A DNA stretch of 64,000 nt, from assembly GCA_020310875.1 (NCBI GenBank), contig CM035423.1:128829138-128893137 (forward strand). The letters run 5' to 3'. The notes below the pieces were generated by a model, which saw only the letters and a list, made by a program, of their open reading frames with translations, searched no databases and was not told the origin of the DNA. Of the stretch, positions 21,932 through 32,737 are shown in pieces. The translations under genes and the position numbers were made by a program. The DNA is from Ceratopteris richardii (lineage: Eukaryota > Streptophyta > Polypodiopsida > Polypodiales > Pteridaceae). Numbering within the stretch: the first letter of the stretch is position 1; every line of letters starts with the position of its first letter.

Positions 21932-22292
21932 TGTTGGGGGCTTCTTGTGCAAGAAGGGGTTTGAGTGTTTGTAGGAGAATGGAGAGTGAGAACAAGAGAA
22001 TTAATGACATCGAAGGCTTCTCATCAAGTAGGAAGAGAATAATACAAGCTTGTACATAAGCCAAATGCTCTGTGTAGTATGCCAAAGACTAAATAATTCC
22101 CATGAAACAATATTACAAAGTACTTGGAATCTGCTACCGACCTCTACACTGGACCTCCACCTTCTCCAAGCTTTCCCTTATGCACACCTTACACTAACCT
22201 TCCAAAAAGGGGAGGGATGGACACCTTCTATCGACGTGCACCTTCAATGGGACTTTGGGAATCTTGATATTCCTTGCTTCACCTTCTCTGCA
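21932..22292 (-). repeat. 5' LTR of element H
   Basis: 361 bp, partner of 16,617-16,977. On the element's own strand it ends in CCCCAACA, followed by AAAAAAGTGCCGACAG, in which I do not recognise a standard primer site. The right flank is a different copia element, not the rest of element C's gag. Confidence 0.85.
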
Positions 22293-23831
22293 TTAAAACC
22301 TAATATGTGTAGGCCAAATAGTTGAAAAAGGCTTGCAAGTTAGGTTCACCCAACATGAAGCCTTTGTGGAAGATCCATGTCAAGGCTTCAAAAAGATAGC
22401 CCGAGGTGAGAAGCATGGTAGGCTCTTTACTTTTGAAGTAGGAGAAACCAGGAACATAGCTCTATTCAACTTTGGGTCTCAAACCCTAAGTGAGCTTGAA
22501 GTGTGGCATAAGAGACTTGCTCATGTGAATGAAAGAACCTTGAAGGATATATGCAAGGATCAAAGTGTTCTAGGACTACCAAACATATCAAAGCAACACA
22601 TGATCAACAGGTGTGATGCGTGTCAGATTGGGAAGGCTCAAAGAAAACCATTCAACCACAAAGGCTACATCCACAACAACTTATTACACTTAGTACATAC
22701 AGATGTATGGGGACCAAGTCAAGAACCTTCATATGCAAGACGACCATAGTGGATGGACTATTCTATACTTTATCAAGAGTAAGAATGAAGTGTTTGATTG
22801 CTTCAAGAAGTATCTTGCACATGTGGAGAATCATACAGGTAGACAACCAAAAAGGTATGGATATGATTCCGCATTTGTTACAAAGCATTCGATCTACTCG
22901 GAAAAAGATTCAATTTCAGAGGAACCCTCAACCTATGAAGAGGCAAAGGGAAACCCTAATTGGGAAAAGTCCATGAAAGAAGAATTAGATGCATTGAAGG
23001 ATATGGACACTTGGGATTTGGTTCCAATATTGCCTAATCAAAAGATAATTGGTTGCAGATGGGTATATAAAGTTAAAAGAAACTCAGATGGATCAGTTTG
23101 CAGGTACAAGGCAAGATTAGTTGCCAAAGGGTGCTCAAAAACTCATGGTATAGACTATGAGGAAACATTCTCACCAGTTGCAAAGATGACTACAATTAGG
23201 ACATTGATAAGTGTAGCTGCTGCAAGGAATTGGAGACTCACATGGATGCAGCTAAGAGAGTACTTAAGTATCTCAAAGGTACAATCAACGAAGGTATATT
23301 CTATACTTACTCTTCAGATTTGGATATCAAAATCTACTCAGATGCAGATTGGGCAGGAGCTAAGGATGATAGAAAAAGTACATCTGTTTAGTTAGCATTT
23401 GCAGGTTCAAAGCTATTGTCATGGAGTTCCAAGAAGAAAACAACAGTTGCTTTATCCTCAACTGAAGTAGAGTACAGAGGCTTGACCATAGCAACTCAAG
23501 AGGCAATATGGTTAAAAGCATTGTATATAGATTTGGGACTTGTGAGTTCCAAACCTCACATATTTGGAGATAATGTAAGTTCCATGCATCTAGTGGCAAA
23601 TCCTATTTTCCATGTGAGAACCAAGCACATAGAAGTCCATTACCACTTCATCAGGGAGAAGCTCATAGCAAAGGAGATTGACATTTCTTTTGTTTCTATT
23701 GAAAAGCAAGTAGCAAATATGATGAAGAAGGCACTTGATGGAGTAAAGCTTTGTAGATTCAAAGCTATGGCAGGTATTCAACCTATCAGAGAATGAAGAC
23801 TCAAGCATACTTTAGCTTGAGGGGGAGCTAT
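22293..23831 (+). pseudogene. Internally deleted copia element B (integrase, RT, RNase H)
   Basis: Starts with the gag-pre-integrase HHCC segment (VWHKRLAHVNERTLKDI ... CDACQIGK), then the first integrase Asp (HTDVWGPSQE), after which a frame change and deletion jump to the pre-RT linker. RT part one is clear (NWEKSMKEELDALKDMDTWD; WVYKVKRNSDGS; YKARLVAKGC; EETFSPVAKMTTIRT). A second deletion removes the YVDD palm and fuses to KYLKGTINEGIF, then RNase H (DADWAGAKDDRKST; SSTEVEYRGLT; HVRTKHIEVHYHFIRE) to 23,796. It cannot encode active enzymes. GCTTGAGGGGGAGC at about 23,815-23,828 is the likely polypurine tract. Confidence 0.8.
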
Positions 23832-24307
23832 TGTAACATCAAGCTTACATTATGCTTGAGGTGGATTTGATCTACATCAAAGGCTATCACGTCAAAAGAA
23901 TATCCGTTGGAGAGTTCTTTTTCTTATGCTCATTTATTGTATTTTTTTGAGAGATTTTTGATGGTTCATTTACTGTTGTAAAAGCCTTGAGATTTACAAA
24001 TATAAAGGTATAAAGATAGAGCCCAAATCCCATGAATTTTTGGTGGTTGAAGTTGCATTCAATCAAGCAATCAAATGATCACCTAAAAGTAGATCAAACT
24101 AGATCTTCACTTTTCCTAGATTGTAGGAAAGTGAATTGATTCCCTCCAACAACCATTCCCACATTCATTTGAATTCAAACTTCACTTGTAGAAGTCGTGG
24201 AACACTCCTAGAGTCTATATAAAGACTTGAAATCACTTGTACATTACATGGAAGCAATATATCCTTCAATTCTCTACATGATCTTCTTCGCCAATAGTAA
24301 TCTTGCA
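23832..24307 (+). repeat. 3' LTR of copia element B (right edge approximate)
   Basis: Starts TGTAACATCAAGCTTAC directly after the polypurine tract. It contains a good TATA box, GTCTATATAAAGAC, at about 24,214. The likely end is ...TAATCTTGCA near 24,307. No second LTR is visible, because element H lies at its left. Confidence 0.5.
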
Positions 24308-24890
24308 GAGGCTGCTGCTCTCTCTCTAGAGCTCCAAGTTGAATGAAAGATGGCTCATTGGAAAGATATTAGTGTCTCATTTATGCTTATAAATTTTCAT
24401 AGCATTTGCTTCAGTAGATTGGAAGAAATCTGAGTTTTTTTGTGTCGGGGTCAATCTCTACGTATTCCTGAAAAATAGGAAGTACCACCGGTGAATGTAT
24501 CATTCATTCCTATAGCATATTTTGCTTATTCCTTATACTTTTGTGCATTCTATACATTCAACCCTATGTGTATCATGCACATAAAAGGATATTTTCTAAT
24601 TGTAATCACCCTGGTCGCTATGGGCATTTGAAATTCATTGTCTCTTCCATAGATAGTAAGTTTTTTGAGCTAGTCAACCTGCAAAACTATCTATTTTGTA
24701 TCAACTCATTCTACTTGATGCTCCAAAGTACATAGTGTGTTTCTTTGCACTTATCACATGCTTATAAGGTCTATTTGAGTCTCCATAAGCTCAAGGGCTG
24801 GTCTTGTGCCGGTTGGCTAGACCAAACTTTGTGCTTCGAAATGCATTTTTTTACCTTCTACAAGCTTCTCCAAGTTCTTTCATCTAGGCT
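24308..24890 (+). other. Unassigned stretch between element B and the RT of C
   Basis: No recognisable coding or repeat structure apart from AT-rich text and a CTCTCTCTCTAGAGC motif. It may be decayed internal sequence of element C. Confidence 0.4.
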
Positions 24891-25047
24891 ATTCTTGAAG
24901 CAATGAGGATCATTGTCTCTACACAAAGAGATGCTCAGATGGCAGCTTGATATGCTTGGTACTTTATGTCGATGATATGTTGATTGCTAGGAAGTCCTCT
25001 TATGCCTTGTCAATTCTAAAAAAGAAGTTGAGTCAGACATTTGATAT
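24891..25047 (+). pseudogene. RT palm segment of copia element C, interrupted by element G
   Basis: Encodes (with stops and a frame change) LVLYVDDMLIARKSSYALS and then a KKKLSQTFD-like end of the RT palm. The YVDD catalytic motif is intact. The frame is cut after TTTGATAT at 25,047, where the LTR of the Ty3 element G begins, and resumes at 31,276 in the correct frame. Confidence 0.8.
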
Positions 25048-26163
25048 TGTTATCTTGAGTAATCCTGAAGAAGGTGTGAACCACCTTTTAAAGTTATTGA
25101 AAAGGGCTCACACATGAGTGCCATGTGGCACCCATGTGTAGAGCCAAGGGGTCACTCTTATTTATGGAAAGAGAGAGAGTCAAGAGATATACGTGCGTGG
25201 CTAGGCGGCAACAGACATCGAACTCCATGTGCATGTCACGTCCTCTCGAGAACTGTGCAGGCTGAAGAGAAAACTTCATATATGGGATAGGTAGCTCCAT
25301 TGACGACAGTTCATAATTATTTCTAAGTCATCCTAAACAAAGTTGAAGATAGGAAAATTTGTGATTTTTTCTTGAAGTTTGAAGGATAAATTTCATGCTA
25401 TGGATCAAGATGTTGGCCAAATGAGGATGTATACATGTATTATGGGGTATGGATCATGGGTTTTTTTTTTTAAAGCTGCAGTTCCTCAGTTTTAAGCTTC
25501 TCAAAGTCACCCTTCCATGAAAATTAGCTTTTTCACTTTCTACATGTGACATACCCGGCTTCTCCGCACCATAGCTTGTTCATACGATATCCAATTTCTA
25601 AAATCTTGGTCACATTACGAAGCTACACTTTCTTAAGCTTCGCTCAAAGACCATCGATGTTGGATTTGGACAAGATTTACCCCACCAAAATCTCTCTGCA
25701 GCGCTTCAGCATGAACTAGGCGGCCACTCCCGGGCCTAGTTTTTCATCATCCGGTGTACAAATTCACTTTTTTCACTTGGGATAGCTTCAAATTTTTGAA
25801 GTATAGGTGTTGAGCTATATTTCTTGGACTGATGAGGACTATCAAATCTCAGAAGTTTCTCAGTTTTACTCCATTTGCCCAGTTGGGGCTATTGCTACGT
25901 GGTTTTGGTGTTGTTTTAGATGGTTTTTTGTGTTTAGAACCTCCCTGGACCAACCAAACATTTCCAATTTTTATTAGGGCCTGGAAAGGATTCAAAATCA
26001 GTGACCTACAGCTTCAAGGATCACTTGGATTTCGCTTTCGCAGCTCCATTTTGTAACAGGAAAGTGCTCTTGTGATATATTTCTCTTCTTCTTGCATATT
26101 TAAGCTTTACTTCCATTCATTTTCATATTCTCTAGTTAGCAAACAGGGGAAGCGAAGTAAAAC
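25048..26163 (+). repeat. 5' LTR and leader of element G (LTR end not resolved)
   Basis: Begins TGTTATCTTGAGTAATCC; the first 226 bp are repeated at 31,004. The LTR/leader boundary cannot be fixed because the 3' copy is incomplete and no standard initiator tRNA primer site is visible. The sequence before gag ends CTCTAGTTAGCAAACAGGGG. Confidence 0.6.
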
Positions 26164-27798
26164 ATGGAACCTAAAGGGAAACAAGTAGTTGAACACACTT
26201 CTCCATCTAAAGAGCAACTAGAGGATCCTGATTCTAGAATGGAAGAAGTAGAATTAGGGCAAAGAGTAGAAGAAAACTTAGAAGAAAAAGAGCCTCAGCA
26301 GGAAGAGTATACATATGAGGAACTTTTAGATGAGTTTGTCACTTGTGACCAATTCATAGACTTGAAAGAGAAAACCCTTAAGTTAGAGAGAGATCTTTGT
26401 AGCATCACATTTCTCATAATACAACAGCTTAAGTCTCAAATGATCTCACTTGAGACTAGTGTCACCTCTTTCCTAGCTAGGAAGGAAAGAGAAACCCCTC
26501 CTATTCCTCTAGAGCTCACTAGGAAAGATACTTCTCTTCCTAGTAAGCATAAAGGAGAGAGCTCTAGGGAAGCTCCCCTCCTGAAAGACTTGAAGCCATC
26601 TACCTTTACGGGGGATGACCAAGACAGGAACAAGGATGCAATCTAAACTTTTTTACAAAAGTGGCATGATTTGCATCAATTGAAGGGCACCCCACCAAAG
26701 TACCGTGTGCTAGAGGCGAGTCTCTCCCTCGGCCCGCATGCTTACAAGTGGTGGATGAGTCTTAAGGAGGCAAACTCTATCCCTACTGACTGGATTCAGT
26801 TTGAGAGTCTTTTTCTAAAAGAGCTTAATGTTCCTGAGAACAAGGAGGAGAGGAATTGGGATGAGTGGGAAATGATTACACAGAGAGGTAGGCCTCTTAC
26901 GGTCTACCTATCCCACTATAGAGAGATCATTTTGAAACTTAAGGGCTTAGATGATTTCCAGAAGACCAGAGGGTTTGTTAGGGTAGATAAAGCCATAAAG
27001 AGGGAAGTAAGAAGGAATGCACCTAAGACGTTTGAGGAGGCGATCAAGTATGCACAGATCTATGAGGACCATAACCATCCTCAATATACTCCTATGGAGA
27101 CAAAACAACCCCTCAAGCCTCTTAGTACGACTAAATTCAAGAAGAAGTTACCTTTTGGGAAAAACAAAGTTTTTATTAAAAAACAAAGATCACAAGGGCC
27201 TAGGTTATCCACAGATCAGTTTGAAAGGGCCAAAAGAGAGAACCTGTGCTTTAGGTGTTTGCCTCCTAGCCATTCACAGTGGAACTGTCCACTCAAGAAA
27301 GGGGAAGAAAAGAAGAATGGACCAGAGTCTAGTACGGCCCTTGAAAAGGGAAAAAAGGCGGTCCACCTAGTGCAGACCCTTCCTATTCATGGCAGCTCTA
27401 GCTGCAAGGGAGTGGTGGTGATGCACAAGGATATAGAGCATACTTGTTGTTTGACTCAGTCATTGTGGTCACCACATATTGGACCACATGACCTAGTTAT
27501 ACTGCATGGTAGTGTATACGGGACCAGGGTGTGGGTCATGATAGATGGCTCTGTCACTCATAATTTTATAAACTATGCTTTGGTCAAGAAATTAAAGATT
27601 CCCCAACAGCCTAGTGCACATAAATACATCGTATCTATGATGCAAGGGCAAGATAAGAGAATATGCGATACTATGGTATCCAATTTGGAAGTCAAAATGC
27701 AGGACTATACAAATTATATGGACTTCCAAATTATGAATATGGAGAGGACAGATCTAGTCTTAGGAAGAGAGTGGCTATGGGGTTTGGGAGACACTTAA
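26164..27798 (+). pseudogene. Gag-protease of chromovirus G
   Basis: Starts MEPKGKQVVEHTSPSKEQ and is acidic at first; the capsid core follows (YKWWMSLKEANSIPTDWIQF; FLKELNVPENKEERNWDEWE), then a basic linker, a zinc knuckle CFRCLPPSHSQWNC (C-x2-C-x4-H-x4-C, near 27,250-27,290) and the protease active region MIDGSVTHNFIN near 27,540. D-G-S/G-x-T is a known plant variant of DSGAT. One in-frame stop (TAA, 26,644-26,646) splits gag. The frame ends at 27,798 and the pol text continues in the +1 register. Confidence 0.85.
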
Positions 27799-29480
27799 AT
27801 GCAGCTATCAAAACAACACACTTGAATTTGAAAAGAATGGAAGTAAAGTTTGTATTCAGGGAGAGAGAGATGTACCTAGTGCACCTCTCATTTCATCACT
27901 AGAGTTGTATAGTCTTTGTTATTCCCAGCATGTACAAGACATGTTTTTATTGTATAGTCATGATATGGAGCATTCTACAGACAGCTCCTCTGATGTATAT
28001 TTTCATGCTAGGAATGTAAATATGGATAGGACTTTCTACTATTCTTTTTTGCAAGAGTGTGTGGTTAAAAGTTTTAAGGATCTTATGTTTGAGTATAGAG
28101 ATGTTTTTCCCACTGACTTACCTAGAGGGCTACCACCTGAGAGAGGGGACATTGAGCATGCCATTGAGGTTGTTACTAACACTAACCCTATTTACAGGCC
28201 ACCTTATAGGCTTAGTGTTTCTCAACATGAGGAGGTTGAGAGGCAATTGCAGGATTATTTAGATAAGGGCTTCATTAAACCTAGTAACTCACCTTGGGCA
28301 TTGCCAATGCTCCTAGTAAAAAAGAAAGATGGCTCTATGAGATCATGTATAGAATATAGAGCACTTAATAAGGTAACTATCAAAAATAGGTTTCCAATGC
28401 CTAGATTGGAAGATCTATTTGATCAGTTACATCAAGCTAGGTACTTTACCAAGCTTGACCTTAGATCAGGATATCATCAGATCAGGATTAGGGCAAAGGA
28501 TGTCCCTAAGACTACATTTAGGACTAGATATGGGCACTATGAGTTTTTGGTGATGCCTTTTGGTCTCACCAATGCTCCTGCCACTTTCATGAAGCTCATG
28601 AATAGTGTTTTACAACCTTATCTAGGACACTTTGTAGTAGACTTTTTGGATGACATTCTGATCTGTAGTGCATCAGAAGAGGAGCACTTGGAACACTTGA
28701 GGAAAGTATTTCAAGTGCTAAGGGAAAATTCACTCTTTGCTAAGGAGTCAAAGTGTGAATTTTTCAAGATAGAGGTTAGATATCTTGGGCATATAGTCTC
28801 ACAGGATGGAATCGAGATGGATCATGAAAAAGTAAGGGCTATTATGGAATGGCCACATCCAAGGAACCTAGAAGAGCTGCAAATCTTCCTAGGTTTATCA
28901 GGTTTCTATCAAAGATTCATTAAGAACTATGCCAAGATTGTTGTCTCGATGACGGAACAACTTAAAGGGAAAGGGAAAGCCTTTCATTGGGAAGACGAAC
29001 AAAAGCAAAGTATGGAGAAATTGAAAGTAGCAGTTGCTACAACTCCACTTTTACATATAGCAGATCCCAACAAACCATTTGTGGTTGAGACTGATGCGAG
29101 TGACTTTGCCATAGGAGTGGTTTTAGTACAGGATGGACGACCAGTAGCTTTTGAGAGTAAGAAATTAGAACCGGCTCAGAAGAATTACTCCGTCTATGAG
29201 AAGGAGTTGTATGCAATTGTCCATGCTTTGAAGAAGTGGCGTCATTATTTATATGGTGCCAAAGTTACGATAGTGTTTGATCAAGAGAGCATTAAGTGGC
29301 TCTCTAATCAAACAGACCTTTAAGGTCGTAAGGCTCGATGGGCAGAGACCCTTCACGAGTTTGATTATGAGCTTAGGTATAGGAAGGGAAAGTTTAATGT
29401 AGTGGATGATTCACTTAGTCGCATGCCTATGAGTTTACTCAGATCACTAGTGAGCTACTTGAGTCCCTTAGAGGGAAATA
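27799..29480 (+). pseudogene. Reverse transcriptase and RNase H of chromovirus G
   Basis: Long open frame (27,905-29,323). It covers the Ty3 [49 protein letters not shown] and the catalytic FLDDILI (Phe replaces the more usual Tyr), then [13 protein letters not shown]. RNase H follows ([34 protein letters not shown]). A TAA at 29,321-29,323 interrupts just before GRKARWAETLHEFDYEL and YRKGKFNVVDDSLSR, which continue in frame to about 29,440. These enzymes copy element RNA into DNA in cytoplasmic particles. Confidence 0.9.
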
Positions 29481-29599
29481 TAGGCTTGATCCTGCATATT
29501 CCGAGATTTGGGAAGCCATAGAGAATGGGGATTGTGATATACGGGTTTCCAGTGAGGATGGAGTATCGACGGGTACTCAAGAAGGATTCAAGTGGAAGA

Positions 29600-30560
29600 A
29601 TTACAGTGTCCATGATGGATATCTGTTATATAAAGGAAATTTGTGCGTCCCTAGAGATCTTGAGATGAGACGGCATATGAGTGTCATGACACACCTAGTG
29701 CGGGACACCCAGGAGTTAACAAGACTTATGATCTTGTTAAGAGGCAGTTTTATTGGCGTGGACTTCATAAGGATGTCCTAGAGTATGTGCTTAAGTGCAC
29801 TAAATGCCAGGTCAACAAAGCTAAGAGGTTGAGGATTGGAGGACTACTCCACCCATTGGATATTCCTAATGGGAAGTGGGAGAGTATCTCCATGGACTTT
29901 ATAGTCGGATTACCTAAAACACAGAGAGGGCACGACTCAGTCTGGGTAATTGTGGGTAGGTTAACCAAAATGGCCAGGTTTATTCCAACACGTACTACAG
30001 TGAAGACACCAGAGTTGCCTAAACTCTTTGTGGAGAACCTATACCGATTATACGGTCTTCCTTTAGACATAGTTTCTGATCAGGATAAGAAGTTTACTAG
30101 CCACTTTTGGAGAGCAGTCTTCAAAAGGTTGGACACGAAACTTAGCATGAGTATGGCCGAGCATCCACAGTCGGATGGGCAAACAGAAAGGGTTAACCAA
30201 ATCCTAGAGGATATGCTTCGAGCATATGTGAATGAAAGGCAAACTAATTGGGAAGAGTACTTACCTATAGTAGAGTTTGCATATAATAGTGCCAAGCACT
30301 CTTCCACTGGGCATAGTCCATTTATGCTTATGTATGGGTTTTAGCCAAGAGCTCCTTATGTAGTACGTTTGCAGAATGAGAAAGTTCAAGCTTCAAAGGA
30401 CTTCTTGGAAGATATGAACGATATGCTTAGACTTGCTAAGGACAACATTAGGAAAGATCAAGATAGAGCTAGAGCCTATGCTGACCCTCAAAGGAGAGAT
30501 ATCAACTTTAAGGTAGGAGTTAAGAGAATAGGAAAGATGGCTTACCAGCTCCAACTTTGA
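29600..30560 (+). pseudogene. Integrase of chromovirus G
   Basis: The HHCC domain is complete (HDTPSAGHPGVNKTYDL ... CTKCQ, about 29,678-29,810). The catalytic D,D,E residues are present in SISMDFIVGLP, IVSDQDKKFTSHF and SDGQTERVNQ. A TAG at 30,342-30,344 and a frame change between RNase H and integrase (29,450-29,680) break the polyprotein. Unlike element H, its catalytic acids are intact. Confidence 0.85.
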
Positions 30561-30856
30561 GAGAATAGTCAAATCTATCCAGTTTTCCATGTTAGCCGGC
30601 TTAAGAAAAGGCTGGGTGAATCTGACAACCTCATTCTAGATAGTGAGGTAGTAGAACCTATTTCTGTTCAATCTATTCCACATGAGCCCAAGAGCATACT
30701 ACGCACTCGAGAGAAACGGACAAGAATTCACTTGTATAAAGAGTGTCTAGTGAAGTGGAAAGATAGTTCAGAAGATAGTGCCACATGGGAGCAGGTTAGC
30801 ACCCTTCAGAGACGGTTTCCCAACTTTAGATTACCTTCCCAAGAGTCTTCTTAAGG
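30561..30856 (+). pseudogene. Integrase C-terminus with chromodomain-like module, element G
   Basis: Reads PVFHVSRLKKRLGES, then ILRTREKRTRIHLYKECLVK and WKDSSEDSATWEQV, ending in RRFPNF. This matches the chromodomain layout of plant chromoviruses (VLVKWKG...ATWE...FP.F), which is thought to direct integration to particular chromatin marks. A stop near 30,559 separates it from the integrase core. Confidence 0.75.
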
Positions 30857-30990
30857 GGAAGGATATGGGGAAACAACACGGAGACATGACCATGTATTTC
30901 TATACATGGGGATTTAGTGGGAGCACTATTCCCTTGATTATCTCTTTCTTTAGACCTTCCAGTACCATTTTTGAGGACAAAAATGGAGTT

Positions 30991-31003
30991 AAGGGGAAGG
31001 AAA
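30991..31003 (+). promoter_or_regulatory. Polypurine tract of element G
   Basis: AAGGGGAAGGAAA lies directly before the LTR start TGTTATATTGAG, preceded by TTTTTGAGGACAAAAATGG. It primes plus-strand DNA synthesis in the family. Confidence 0.8.
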
Positions 31004-31270
31004 TGTTATATTGAGTAATCTTGAAGAAGGTTTGAACCACCTTTTAAAGTTATTGAAAAGGGCTCACACATGAGTGCCATGTGGCACCCATGTGTAGAGC
31101 CAAGGGGTCACTCTTAGTTATGGAAAGAGAGAGAGTCAAGAGATATACATGTGTGGTTGGGCAACAACAGACATCGAACTCCGTGTGCATGTCGCGTCCT
31201 CTCGAGAACTGTGCAGGCTGAAGAGAAAAGGCAAAATGAGGGGAATCATGGGGGAGCCAACGGTCTAATA
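31004..31270 (+). repeat. 3' LTR of element G, shortened
   Basis: The first 226 bp match the 5' LTR at 25,048-25,273 with few substitutions. The last 41 bp (GGCAAAATGAGGGG...CGGTCTAATA) have no counterpart in the adjacent 5' sequence. It ends exactly at the GATAT duplication. Confidence 0.75.
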
Positions 31271-31275
31271 GATAT

Positions 31276-32155
31276 AAAGGATTTGGGGGATGCCAAACCT
31301 ATTCTTGGCATGCACATTACTCTTGATAGGAGTAAAAGATGCATATACTTGGCTCAAAGTGAGTACATATCCAAAGTTCTTCACAGGTTCAATATGCAGG
31401 GTGGAAAGGCATTCAGTACACCTTTACCCACATATGTGAAATCGAGCAAGGATGATTGCCCCAAATCAGATGAGGAAAAGGAATTCATGACCAAAATTCC
31501 TGGTAGTCTCAACGCTATGGTAGCTACGAGGCCAAAAATTGCATTTGCAGTGAGAATTCTGAGTAGATATATGTCTCATCCTAGCAAAAAACATTGGGAA
31601 GCGGTCAAGCTGATTTTAAGATATCTGAGTGGCACTAAGGACAAGTGTCTATGCTTAGGTAGAGGGAAAGCATCCATTATTGGTTACGCAGATTTTGACT
31701 ATGCTGGTTGTGTAGACAATCATAAATCTACATCAGGGTACATTTTTCATTTTGCTGGAGGTGCTATCTCTTGGAGATCTCGTCTTCAAGAATGTTTAGT
31801 TGTTTCCACCACAGAAGCAGAGTATGTTGCAACAAATGAGGCATGTAAGGAAGCATTATGACTTTCTCATCCTTCTTGTGATATGGGTTTACCTCAGCAT
31901 GCACCTCATTTTCTTAGTGATAGTTAGAGTGCCAATGCTTTGGCTAAGAATCTGGTCTATCATGCAAAGACCAAGCACATTGAAGTGAGGTATCACTTCA
32001 TTAGAGATTGCTTAGCCACGAAGCACATTATTCTTGAGAAGGTTCATACTCGAGATAATGTTACATATGCTTTGACTAAATCTCTACCATAGGATAGCTT
32101 TCGACATTGTCATCACTTGATGGGGGTTACTTGACTCATGATCTTACACAATCAC
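31276..32155 (+). pseudogene. RT C-terminus and RNase H of copia element C, continuing after element G
   Basis: Resumes in frame with KDLGDAKPILGMHI (RT thumb), then CIYLAQSEYISKVLHRFNMQ, MVATRPKIAFAVRILSRYM and HWEAVKLILRYLSGT, followed by RNase H (GYADFDYAGCVDNHKSTSGY; STTEAEYVATNEA). It then breaks near 31,858 with frameshifts and a stop. Remnants (SANALAKNLVYHAKTKHIEV; RYHFIRDCL) extend to a stop at about 32,130. Element C is therefore older than G and no longer coding. Confidence 0.85.
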
Positions 32156-32262
32156 TTGTATATTGTGTAACATGCCCATCAGGTGGGAGGTATAGTTTGT
32201 ATACTTACACTCAGGTATTCTTTATTTTTTCTCCCATAGTTACTCTGGCCATAGTGGCCTTT

Positions 32263-32575
32263 AGTGGGAGACTGTTATTGTTAGTGTCCATGTGAAAGGC
32301 CAAACGGCCACCGAACACTTCTTTATATATGTTCTTTAATAAAACATATAGTGGTCTGGTCAGTCACAAGCTGTAAGTTCGACCCCATTTGTAAGACCTA
32401 AGAAGTCTGTCTTCATGCTCCCTGTGTACTGTGTTTTTTTTGCATATTCTACAACCTCTGTGTAGAGTACCGTGTGTGGCCCTAGGAGCTTGGATTTCTA
32501 CTCCGTGGATATCATCATGGAGCTCTCGAGAAGGAGAGCACATTTTGGTGCATCACCAACGGAATACTTCAACTT
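32263..32575 (+). repeat. Polypurine tract and truncated 3' LTR of copia element C
   Basis: TAGTGGGAGAC (32,263-32,272 region) is followed by TGTTATTGTTAGTGTCC at 32,273. The LTR matches 14,401-14,695 and stops matching after CACCAACGGAATACTTCA at about 32,575, so most of the 1.4-kb LTR is absent here. Confidence 0.75.
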
Positions 32576-32737
32576 CTGGCATCGGTATGATTAGTGGAAA
32601 TGCTTGGAAGGATCATGTTAGGCATATTGATGGTCAATAGACCATTGATATGATTGTTTGAAATTGACCATCGGTATACGTTGCCATTGTCGCTATAAGC
32701 GCTAATATGGGCATCGATAATTTCCAAGAAATTACCA

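Larger units (their letters stand above)
16617..22292 (-). mobile_element. Ty3/gypsy element H (minus strand)
   Basis: Bounded by two 361-bp LTRs (16,617-16,977 and 21,932-22,292), both TGTTGGGGGCTTCTTG...CCTTCTCTGCA on the plus strand. Between them, on the minus strand, lie gag (21,845-21,462), an RT remnant with FMDD and RNase H (about 21,290-20,186), integrase (20,047-18,947) and a 2-kb untranslated 3' region. Most of protease and the RT N-terminus are missing. The flanking 5-mers (TGAAG left, TTAAA right) do not match. RT/INT style resembles the non-chromodomain Ty3 lineages of plants (Athila/Tat-like). Confidence 0.85.
25048..31270 (+). mobile_element. Ty3/gypsy chromovirus G, inserted in copia element C
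   Basis: Flanked by the perfect 5-bp duplication GATAT (25,043-25,047 and 31,271-31,275). Contains gag, protease, RT, RNase H, integrase and a chromodomain-like C-terminus in chromovirus order. LTR starts at 25,048 and 31,004 match over 226 bp (25,048-25,273 and 31,004-31,229). Beyond that the two ends differ, so the 3' LTR appears truncated or rearranged, ending in a 41-bp segment up to 31,270. The coding frame carries several nonsense changes and frameshifts. Confidence 0.85.
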
